Assembly (NCBI GenBank): GCA_026929865.2
Contig: CM049409.1
Location: forward strand, 15,777,452-15,841,451
Reading direction: 5' to 3'
Length of the DNA stretch: 64,000 bases
Source of the DNA: Hyperoplus lanceolatus
Lineage: Eukaryota > Chordata > Actinopteri > Uranoscopiformes > Ammodytidae
Shown: one piece after another, positions 55,511 through 64,000 of the stretch
Numbering within the stretch: the stretch's first letter is position 1
Layout: each line of letters starts with the position of its first letter
The notes under the pieces: model-generated
Seen by the model: the letters and a program-made list of their open reading frames with translations, nothing else
What the model was told of the DNA's origin: nothing
Database searches by the model: none
Made by a program: the position numbers and the translations under genes

Positions 55511-56998
55511 TAGGGATGGGAATTGATAAGAATTAAGCGATTCCGATTCCGGTTCCGATTCTGGTTATCGATCCGATTCCTTATCGATTCTCTTATCGAT
55601 TCTCATTGGGTGAGAGAATATGTACACATTAGTTTGTTTGTATTAACTCTCTTTAATATCTGATCAGAAGTGTCTAGTGTATGCATTGAAAGATTATCAA
55701 GCTACTTTAGGATTAGGAAATTGTCAATTTTCCCATTAATTGGTCCAGACAATTTTTTTTTTTTTGGTTTTTAAGCCCAAATGCCCTTATGTGCCCTACA
55801 AACTAAAAACACATACTTAAAACAGTCAAGGAAGAGCTTGTGCCTTTTGGAATATTAACAGTGCTCATTAGCACTTAAAACAATATTCAACTGACAGAAA
55901 AAACAAAAATAAGTCTTTTGAAAAGATAATACCAACTCTTTTTATGCAGAACAATTATCATGTTTGCCCTCTCAGGAAGGATACGAGATCTTTAATGTAT
56001 GTTAAGTGTTATTATATGATTGCGCCCTTACTCTGAAAGGCCAACGTGATGATGTCACTATGTTAACGCCTCAGGTCAAACTGTCACGACTGCACAGTAG
56101 ACAGTCATGTAGGCTATTCAAGAAGAGAATAAATACGCCATAAAGGCTTTAAGAGAATGTATCACTTTGCTTATTCTTCACCACGCCAACGACAAGGAGT
56201 CACCGCTCCATCTCAGCTTTACAATGTAGCCTACGCTGTTATGTTCACCACGCTGTTTATTAGGCTAATATAATGTCCCTGCATCAGAAACGTAGCGGAT
56301 GGTTTTATACACATCGATCGCTCAAGTAATCCAAGGCAGAGCTTTTTGTATCGGGCAGAGAGCGTTATTTTAAGTGTGTCTTTATAATGCGTATTGTTAA
56401 AGTTTCCTTACCACCGGACCGCCGAGTCCCGCTGTGTGTTGTTTTGCGTTCGTCCCCACTGCCGTGCTTCAAGGCAGCATTTAACAGCTGATGAACGAGA
56501 GTAAACAGCGGGCCTTTGGAAGCGAATAAGAAATACTTTTTTTCCTGTTTGTATGCTGCTCTCGCCTTTTTATGTATCTCCCTCTTTCACTTGCCCACAC
56601 CTAGGCTTACACACACATTAATTCATATAGCCTACATTGTATGTTCAAATCCAAGTGATGGGCAATTCTGGTGCCGAGTAGCGGACGTTTAAACGTTCAA
56701 CCGTCAGGATCGCAGTCTGCGCGCTTGCTTGTGCACGAGTCATTTGATGAACTGGAAACTTTACCATATTGTTGCCTTTTCATGTGTAATACAACCACAC
56801 TTTAGAGCGCTTCTGCCTCGACGTCATGTTTGCTGCGTTCTGAACCAAAACAAAGCAGCACGTGTCTGAAGTCATGACGCATTTGCTACGAGCGGAACCG
56901 ATAAGCGGCATCGTTAAGCAGGCATGTTAACGATTCCAAGGAATTGGTTGACTCGGAACCGGGTCTGAACAAGAACCGGTTCTCGATTCCCATCCCTA
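55511..56998. mobile_element. hAT-like non-autonomous element, 1488 bp
   Basis: Inverted ends TAGGGATGGGAAT and ATTCCCATCCCTA are flanked by an exact 8-bp duplication ATAACAAC at 55503-55510 and 56999-57006. The left subterminal region has repeated CGATTCCG and TTATCGATT motifs, and the right one ends AGAACCGGTTCTCGATTCCC. Such repeats are typical binding arrays for hAT transposases. No transposase frame remains. CCGATTCCGGTTCC with TAGGGATGGGAA is familiar from fish hAT elements. Confidence 0.92.
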
Positions 56999-57006
56999 AT
57001 AACAAC

Positions 57007-58167
57007 TCATCAGAATATTGGATTAAGTTTCGATAAATACTAAAATTGTTGTTTAAACTGGGGTGGGGGTTCATGAACAGGAATATTAACTGTAAACTAT
57101 ACAATTGCATACAGCCGCGTTGCTGCTTGTTGTAATCTGAGACTGAGACACTACAGCGAGTGCAGAGGATTCTGAATCATTTGCAGGCTCATATAATTCT
57201 TAATCACATACATTTAAATACCAAATTGATTAATAACACAAGTTTGATTAAATCTTCCGTTTTAGAACAACTGGCATTTATCATGTTTGACTTTCACTTT
57301 TAATGGGCAAATATTGGAGACATTTTACAAACCTGGCTCTAGCTTTGCTAACACACTTCAATCAAATGTGTAAACTTAAAGCAAACATAATGGTGTCAAG
57401 ATATGAAGAAGGTGTTATTATGTAAAGTTTGTCTGGATGAGTGAAAATAGGTATGACAATTGATGCATACAATTTAAGATTACTAAGATAAAGTGGAAGC
57501 CATGGGTAAGCAGTGTAGCCTATAGCCTATCAATCAACACATGGAGTACAGGACAATGTATTGTAGGCTTATATGGTGCATTGTTTTTATTGCTAGTTTG
57601 TTTTCATGCAAACTATGTGGAAAAGCTCTCTAAGTCAGAGGGGACATCAGATTTAAGAGTGAGGTGTAATGTAATCACAGCTCTGCTCCCCTCCCTATGC
57701 AATACAGTACAAATAGTTGGCTACAAAGTAAAACTGAATGATGTAGCTTTTAAGAGAAATTTGGGATTGTTTTCCCCTTATATTAGGCTTCAAGCTTGTA
57801 GAGTACCATGCCCAGGTACAGTAGGAAGCAATGATGAATACTAAACAAAACAATATGTTTTAAATATATTGTACATTTCATTCAGTTAATTTTTTTCTTT
57901 CTGCACAAAAATATCAAACGCAGGATCTTTAATTTAATTTCCACACAAAGGACTCATACGTAATGGGCTGATTTTTTTCTGCTATGTGGAGGGGTAAGAG
58001 GCACATTTCAGACCTATTCTTCAGCTAGTTTGGATGTATGAAATTAAAGCTACTGAGATACAGGACAACATTAAATATAGAGTGATTATAGAAACTTACA
58101 TTTCTGCTCCTGTAGGTACCTTCACTTTTGCTAGAAGCGTTACAGCAGATGTCTATGAAATGTATAG
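57007..58167. other. Unassigned DNA
   Basis: About 1.15 kb, AT-rich, nothing recognised. Confidence 0.4.
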
Positions 58168-58270
58168 TAGGGGAGGACGGGGGAATGTGATACATCGGGT
58201 AATGTGAGATATATATTTTCAAGCCCCTCTCATTTCCCCTTGGCCATGAAAGAGAGGACCTCATGGTGAT

Positions 58271-58769
58271 TGTTACGGCCGGCCATCCCAGGCTCGTTCA
58301 GCCGGCCAGTAAACATTAAAAGTAACCCAGACAGAACCAAGAATCAAAGTAATAATGTGCTTTATTAAATCAATCCCAAAACAACCACTCAGTCAGGAGG
58401 TTGCAAAAGAAAAGAGGTAAACGGGAGGAAGACCTGGGGAGGCACAGTTGGACCACAGTATTGCCCAGGCCTTCCTCCAACTAAACTATAACCCCGGCCC
58501 CTCTAAACTACGAGCAAAGTAAAATAATACAACCTAACAGCCCCCCATAAGTAAACCAACCATAAACTAAATAAACCACAAGCAGCAGGTCAGCAACACA
58601 CCGTCCTCCAGTCAGGCAGGCAGAGAGAGAGAGTGACTGGCGCAGGCCACGCCTTTAAGCCCCACATAATTAGGAGCACCTGCCGCCAATCAGGCCTCAG
58701 GACACCTGGGAGAGAGAAAGTGTGGCGGAGCAAGAGGAGGGAGGAACAGAGAGGTGGGAGCGCGTAACA
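58271..58769 (-). repeat. 3' LTR of the Gag-only element
   Basis: This 499-bp LTR carries an AATAAA (minus strand) in the AAGCACATTATTACTTTGA neighbourhood near 58360. It is nearly identical to the partner at 60839-61340. Confidence 0.93.
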
Positions 58770-58818
58770 CCCCCAACCTAAGTTAGTATTTTTTTTTCAG
58801 TTGATTAGTTTAAATTGA

Positions 58819-60519
58819 TTATTGTCTCCCCCTGTCATAGACAAACCCAGCCAAAAAAATACCTAACAATCGCAGGCCCTGACACACAAGCGCGACAACA
58901 GCAGTCCCGCACCTCACCTCGGCCCACCAGCCTCCCAAAACCGTCCTCTGTAGCCCGACCAAAGTCAGCAAAACGCTGAAGCCACAATCCGTTCCATCAG
59001 CCCTGTCAGCCACAAGACAGGGAGAGCTCCAGGAGCTCAAACCAGGCCCAGCAACCCCATGCTCTAGCCCATACTCCACCTCCCTCCCAAGACGATCCCG
59101 CTTGTTCAGGCTCACACTCCAGGCATGCCGTTCAATTGGAGAACTACCAGTCTCCACCACAACCACGCCGCCAGCACCCCCAGCACCAGACAGCGCCCCA
59201 ACAGGTATTTCAGTATCAGCACTGGACAGCGCCACATCACGGGCACAGCCAGGTTTACCAACCACTTTACAACCCTCCTCGGAGAATTCACCGGGCCTAA
59301 CACCGACCGGACCAGGACCCGTCTCCGCCGAAACAGCGCAACTCACTCCTCCACCCTCCCCAATGGACAACTTGCCAGAGGACGGTGTAGCAGCTATGCT
59401 CACTACTTGCTGTTTGGTCATCCCACCTGCAAAAACCCCCCCAGGATTTTTCTGAGCCAACCTAGCGTTACACCCTGCAACCATAGGAACGGCCGTCACT
59501 TCAGGCTTGACCAACCCCTTACCACCAGCTAACTCACTTCCCAAACAACGAGACACACCTTCAATCGGAAAGTAGGGACGAACAGCCACCGGACCGGAGA
59601 CCAAATCTGACTCAAGGTTCCCTGGCGCGCCCCTGCACTGTGTCTCAAACCCCCGGAAAATGACACCGGAATCCACATCAGACTCACTAGATATAGGCAA
59701 GACATCACTTATAATAAATGACTGATTCTCAGCTGTATCCCTCGGAATGATTAACGGCACTTGTTCCCCCACTTGCTCTAAAGGCACAGCGCCCCCTATC
59801 AAGAATGGTGCATAATTGTCTAGCTCCGACTCCAGACTCTCAGGAGCCACCTCCGCCACAGGCTTCGAAGTGTTAACACAACCCACTGACTTCACAGCAG
59901 GTTTCTTTTCTCCCCGTAAAGCATAACAATTGGCGACTATGTGCCCCGGCTTATTACAATAGAAACACACTGGACGTTCCCGCGTGCTCCGTCCCTCCCG
60001 GGTGTGCTTCCCCTCCGCCCCACTAGCAGTGCTGATTTTACACGAGTGGACAGAGACACCATGATTGCTCTCAACATGACATTCTTGTGACACCGTTCTC
60101 TCAAACGCAGCCTTATATCCATATGCTCTCAACACGGCAGCTTTAACTTTGTCAAAATCAAGACTATCGTCAACGGACAACATCGCACAAACCTCCTGTG
60201 CCCGACCAGTGAGTACACTCGGCAGCACCAGCGCCCACCAATCACGAGGCCACTTTAAAGTACTTGCGACATGCTCAAAGAGAATAAAGAACTTGTCTAC
60301 CTCCTCCTCGGAGAAAACCGGAATAAGATCAAGGTGTTCGGTAATAAGATCAATGTGTTCGGTAACATCTAGCTCAGCTGGCTGTATAACTGTTGCCTGC
60401 TGTGGCACAGCCGCGCTCATCTCCAGCTCATTTAAACGTACCGTCTCCACCTCAAAATGGTGAGTCATCTCTTTCATTTTTAATTCAAGCTCTTTCTCCT
60501 TTACTTCTAATTTATACAT
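58819..60519 (-). CDS. Gag-like protein with one zinc knuckle
   Basis: The ATG at 60519 gives 566 codons. A charged, helical N-terminus (EVKEKELELKMKEMTHHFEV) precedes a capsid-like segment with WPRDWWALVLPSVLTGRAQE, similar to SCAN/Ty3-Gypsy Gag. A CCHC zinc knuckle, CFYCNKPGHIVANC, sits near the middle. The long, low-complexity C-terminal half is rich in Gly, Val and Ser. Gag packages element RNA into particles in the cytoplasm. The frame is open and ends about 50 bp before the 3' LTR, so there is no room for pol. The opposite-strand frames at 59102-59532 are shadows. Confidence 0.85.
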   Translation of the reverse strand: MYKLEVKEKELELKMKEMTHHFEVETVRLNELEMSAAVPQQATVIQPAELDVTEHIDLITEHLDLIPVFSEEEVDKFFILFEHVASTLKWPRDWWALVLPSVLTGRAQEVCAMLSVDDSLDFDKVKAAVLRAYGYKAAFERTVSQECHVESNHGVSVHSCKISTASGAEGKHTREGRSTRERPVCFYCNKPGHIVANCYALRGEKKPAVKSVGCVNTSKPVAEVAPESLESELDNYAPFLIGGAVPLEQVGEQVPLIIPRDTAENQSFIISDVLPISSESDVDSGVIFRGFETQCRGAPGNLESDLVSGPVAVRPYFPIEGVSRCLGSELAGGKGLVKPEVTAVPMVAGCNARLAQKNPGGVFAGGMTKQQVVSIAATPSSGKLSIGEGGGVSCAVSAETGPGPVGVRPGEFSEEGCKVVGKPGCARDVALSSADTEIPVGALSGAGGAGGVVVVETGSSPIERHAWSVSLNKRDRLGREVEYGLEHGVAGPGLSSWSSPCLVADRADGTDCGFSVLLTLVGLQRTVLGGWWAEVRCGTAVVALVCQGLRLLGIFLAGFVYDRGRQ

Positions 60520-60838
60520 TTCAAGCGCTATCTCACTCAATCATACCTGCTCGCTAAAGCCCGCCCCTTTAGACATAGGAGAGGCAGCCGCGCCCCCCAT
60601 CAACACTCCCTGCTGAACCATAGCAAAAAACAGCTGATCCCCAATCAGCTTCCTTTCCGTCTTACTTACGAAGCGAAACAGAACAAACAGCAAAACACTA
60701 CAACGCCAGCAACGCGGGAGCAACCCCAGCACTCCGCCCACCAAAAATAAATCCACGGCGCAGAGCATTAAATCAACAACTGCCCGTGCTCTAAACAAAA
60801 ATCGGATGATTCCGGATCATCCCGGACCAGCGCCCATA

Positions 60839-61340
60839 TGTTACAGCCGGCCATCCCAGGCTTGTTTAGCCGCCCAGTAAACATTAAAAGTAACCCAGAC
60901 AGAACCAAGAATCAAAGTAATAATGTGCTTTATTAAATCAATCCCAAAACAACAACTCAGTAAGGAGGCTGCAAAAGAAAAGGAGGTAAACGGGAGGAAG
61001 ACCTGGGGAGGCACAATTGGACCACAGTATTGCCCAGGCCTTCCTCCAACTAAACTATAACCCCGGCCCCTCTAAACTACGAGCAAAGTAAAATAATACA
61101 ACCTAGCAGCCCCCCATAAGTAAACCAACCATAAACTAAATAAACCACAAGCAGCAGGTCAGCAACACACCGTCCTCCAGTTAGTCAGGCAGGCAGAGAG
61201 AGAGAGTGACTGGCGCAGGCCACGCCTTTAAGCCCCACATAATTAGGAGCACCTGCCGCCAATCAGGCCTCAGGACACCTGGGAGAGAGAAAGTGTGGCG
61301 GAGCAAGAGGAGGGAGGAACAGAGAGGTGGGAGCGCGTAA
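60839..61340 (-). repeat. 5' LTR of the Gag-only element
   Basis: This 502-bp LTR is expected to hold the promoter for the minus-strand transcript. Small differences from the partner LTR, including a 4-bp length change, set the low divergence. Confidence 0.93.
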
Positions 61341-62404
61341 CAGTGATGTTGTAAGCATGTTTTTTTCACAAAAATGTATTTTTTGTATGTAAAAGTACAT
61401 TTTCTTGCTGTCAACTTAATCGATTGTTGTGCCAAAGCAAATTGATTCAGGTAGAAGCACTTCAATCATACATGTTGATGAACTACCAACATATGAAACC
61501 ATGTGATGATGATAACTGAAGATTAGCCTGAATTGCTGAGAGTTTTTTCTCAAATTGTGGCAGTGGGGTAAAGTGAGCCAAATGCTGTGGGGTAAAGTGA
61601 GACAGTGTCTGTGCCCTCTTTTAATGAATCCATTATATTTGAGGTAGCAAGGAGACTAGTTTGAAAAGACAAAAGACAATGTGGGCTGGAGGTGGGGGTT
61701 GATCGTTGAAGGGGTGTCAGCAAGGTCATGGTTTGGCACGTATGTATGTCGGGGACAGGAGAGTGTCCTTTAACATCAATAAACTCTAAGAAATATGTCT
61801 TTATTCAATGAATGATCCCAATCAAACAAATGCAGAAAAAAGACTCAAAAGATGGAAAATGACAGCTGGGTCTAGTCCTGTTCTGAGTCCCAGACTGTTC
61901 TGGTTCTGATTGTCCTCTGACCCCCAGACACTAGTTGGCTCTAAGGGTCCTGTGTTCTGACCCCGAGACTGTGTTTTAATCTAACTGGTTCTATCTGTCA
62001 TTTGAATGTTAATTATTGAATATGAATTGTATGTCGTATTTGATCAGAGTTACTTTCAAGTGTTTAGAAAAATGTTTTGCATAATTGAACAAACCCCATG
62101 ATTCTGTTACTAGTCCGACATTAGTTTTGTAATATTTGGTTTTCAAGCTAGCGGTCATGATTCTAACTGTTACAATTTGTGTTGTTATGGTAGTTTCAGA
62201 GTGTAAAAAGTAAGTGGTTCAGTTTACCCCCTTGATTTTTCTGCTCTGTCTCAGTTTACCCCACAGCTGGGGTAAAGTGAGACACATGACAACTTTTTTT
62301 TTTAAAACAATCATATTTTCACTGCCCTTTGTCTTGAAAAAATTCTGCTAATGCCCATTTCTAGGAAACATCCTGAATTAATTGTAAATGTGTAAATGTG
62401 AGTG

Positions 62405-63585
62405 ACACACGGACACTGCCGTCAAGTTTGGGTTCATATTATCCTCCTTAACAGCACACAGCTGGGTGAGTTTCACTATGTAAAATGCTAAGTACAACCA
62501 ACTAAAGCTAAACAGATGCAAAATACACATATTTGCAGAATAAATTGGAAGCCCAATGTCCTCACTCCACACGCCCACCTCGTCTTGCAGACTACCAGGC
62601 AATCTCAACGCTGATTGGCTATCGCGGCGATGCCGAAAATATATAATTATATTTTCATCTTCTGCTTTCGCCGCGCCGCAAATGGTCGCGTCTTCGATTC
62701 ACGCGCATTCGATTAGGCGCGGCCACGCCCGCTGCTGGGCGGCAATTCTTGGGTGGACGCGCGGCCACACGCTATAATATTGGCTTTGTGTGTTATCGCA
62801 CCTTTAGTCCACATAACTACAAGAAAAAGTCATAATGGCCGGAGCCAGACCTGGAATAATTTTTCTTTTAATTTTTTTTTTTTGACATACACTGACATGT
62901 ACTTCTTCAACAGCCTACTACACAGTAACAGTATTTACACTATTAACCCAATAGTTGAACTAGGTATTTATAGTCTTGATTTTGCAGACATGTATCTTTC
63001 TATTGCCTTCAAGCGTGTACTCACCTGTTAATCTCCTACAACGATAGCTACGGCTGTACAAACTTAAATGCTCACTGCACTAATGTTCCCCTAATGTTAT
63101 TTTTTTTATTATCAAGTTAAGGAGCTCAGGTCTTCCAAAAACATTAGGTTCACCGGGTGGATACAATAACACCTGATAGAAACCAGGCTGCAGGAGGAAC
63201 ACACAAAATTATTCAAACACATTGACATTAAGTAAGAATATGGGCCCTTGATTGTTAAATCAGTGTGATATCCATTACATTTTTATTTTGTTAAGTCTAA
63301 GGAAAATAACCTTGAATTGCCGTTTAGTATGCAATGTACTAAACAAACTGCTTTACCCTAACAGGGGCCACAGATTGAATTGATATACAATGATTATATT
63401 AGAGTGAAATTAAGATTGACTGGACTGGGTTGATGGGTGAAACAGAGTAAGAGGGAAATGTATTGAGGCCTAATGTAGAGAGGGAGGAAGGAAAAATACA
63501 GGCAAGACGAGACGGACAGAAACAGAGGAGTTGCTCCCTCTCTGGTTGAGTAGCTTCTCAATTTCAATTTTACCCTATGTTTGTA
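62405..63585. other. Unassigned DNA with a GC-rich, CpG-rich segment
   Basis: 62620-62790 is unusually GC- and CpG-rich (CGCGGCGATGCCG, GGACGCGCGGCC), unlike its surroundings. It resembles CpG-rich segments I associate with fish Harbinger-type elements, and a CpG promoter is the alternative. Neither can be settled here. No transcript structure is visible. Confidence 0.3.
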
Positions 63586-63770
63586 TAGTGTGTGTGTGTG
63601 TGTGTTCGGTGTGTGTGGAAGAAGGGGCACAGTAAGGGTATAAGGATGGAGGGAGACGAGAAGAAGGGAATGGAGACGACTTGAGGGGAAAAAGGGGTGA
63701 GGATGCCAGGAAGACAGGAAGAGATGAAACTGAGAAAATGAGTAGGAGCAGACAGGAGAAGAGTGAGGGA
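63430..63770 (+). repeat. Purine-rich region with short (GT)n
   Basis: GA-rich on the plus strand, with a GT run at 63590-63605. Reverse-strand frames here are Ser/Pro/Leu-rich composition artefacts. Confidence 0.6.
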
Positions 63771-64000
63771 GCCTTGTTTTCACTGATAAGCACACATCAA
63801 AGCTGTCTTGGCTGTCAAGATCAAAGACTTTACTTCACGGCGGAGTTGACCTTTTGGAGGTATCGTATGTCCAGTTGGGCCACAGGGAATCAGCAATCAG
63901 TGATAAGGGGATGAGCTAAACCAAGTCGGGTGTAACGCGGAGTTCTTTCGGACAGCATACAGGCAGATGGGTCAAGAGCTAAGAAATGATGTTGATACAG
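63771..64000. other. Unassigned DNA to window end
   Basis: Nothing recognised. Confidence 0.4.

Larger units (their letters stand above)
58271..61340 (-). mobile_element. Gag-only LTR retrotransposon, young
   Basis: A 3070-bp element with LTRs at 58271-58769 and 60839-61340 is flanked by the 5-bp duplication GTGAT (58266-58270, 61341-61345). The LTRs begin TGTTACGCGCTCCC (minus strand) and end in TAACA, and differ at roughly ten places over 500 bp, implying a young insertion. The internal region holds one long Gag frame and nothing resembling protease, RT, RNase H or integrase. It looks whole as a non-autonomous element that would depend on a relative for replication enzymes. TGGGCGCTGGTCCGGGA beside the 5' LTR may be the primer-binding site. 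Confidence 0.92.
58170..62404. mobile_element. TA-flanked DNA transposon, copy 2, split by an LTR element
   Basis: The left end GGGGAGGACGGGGGAATGTG at 58170 follows TA and matches copy 1. Similarity resumes after the LTR element at 61346 and runs through GGGGTAAAGTGAG motifs (61565-61600, 62265-62283) and GACCCCCAGAC-type sequence (61920-61970). It stops at about 62404, roughly 80 bp short of where copy 1 ends. The right inverted repeat is therefore lost. Confidence 0.82.

Noticed and set aside
59102-59532. Plus-strand frames of 117-135 codons
   Set aside because: They are shadows of the reverse-strand Gag frame.
62620-62790. Annotating a CpG-island promoter
   Set aside because: No exon or transcription signal can be tied to it, and a mobile-element origin is at least as likely.

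Overview
The window reads as a non-coding, repeat-rich stretch of a teleost fish nuclear genome. The case for a fish rests on AT-rich sequence with many long (CA)n/(GT)n tracts, a Tc1 element of the common fish type, several hAT, TA-target and TTAA-target DNA transposons, a CR1/L2-like LINE with an esterase-type ORF1, a tRNA-derived SINE and Ty3/Gypsy-like LTR elements. I found no host exon, host promoter, rRNA, tRNA or CRISPR array that I could defend. All recognisable proteins belong to mobile elements.

Layout. 1-8.9 kb: unassigned DNA with microsatellites. 8958-9427: a solo LTR with a 5-bp target duplication. 9528-12267: a probable hAT element invaded by a deleted Tc1 copy (10516-11380) and a 374-bp MITE (11763-12136). 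12.3-12.9 kb: two very long (CA)n arrays. 13656-19412: a TA-flanked DNA transposon carrying a nearly complete reverse-strand LINE (about 14129-18745). 19.4-25.2 kb: unassigned DNA and microsatellites. 25187-26385: an element with an 8-bp target duplication whose body is almost entirely small palindromes. 26.4-40.2 kb: unassigned DNA, one 170-bp direct duplication (30348/30739) and two striking hairpins (33808-33884, 39139-39187). About 40260-47864: a broken reverse-strand Ty3/Gypsy fossil whose 5' LTR is split by a TTAA-flanked DNA transposon (44831-47167). 53843-54017: a SINE. 55511-56998: a hAT-like element. 58170-62404: a second copy of the TA-flanked transposon, interrupted by a 3070-bp LTR element (58271-61340) that encodes Gag only and is related to the solo LTR.

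How the parts relate. Nesting gives relative ages. The TA-flanked family was resident first; one copy later received the LINE and the other received the Gag-only LTR element. The Gypsy fossil predates the TTAA element in its LTR. The hAT-like element at 9.5 kb predates its Tc1 and MITE passengers. The observations most worth following are the palindrome-built element at 25.2-26.4 kb, the Gag-only LTR element with its solo-LTR relative, the deleted Tc1 that keeps an 82-codon reading frame, and a set of short near-perfect palindromes. All family names are from memory of sequence patterns, without any database search.
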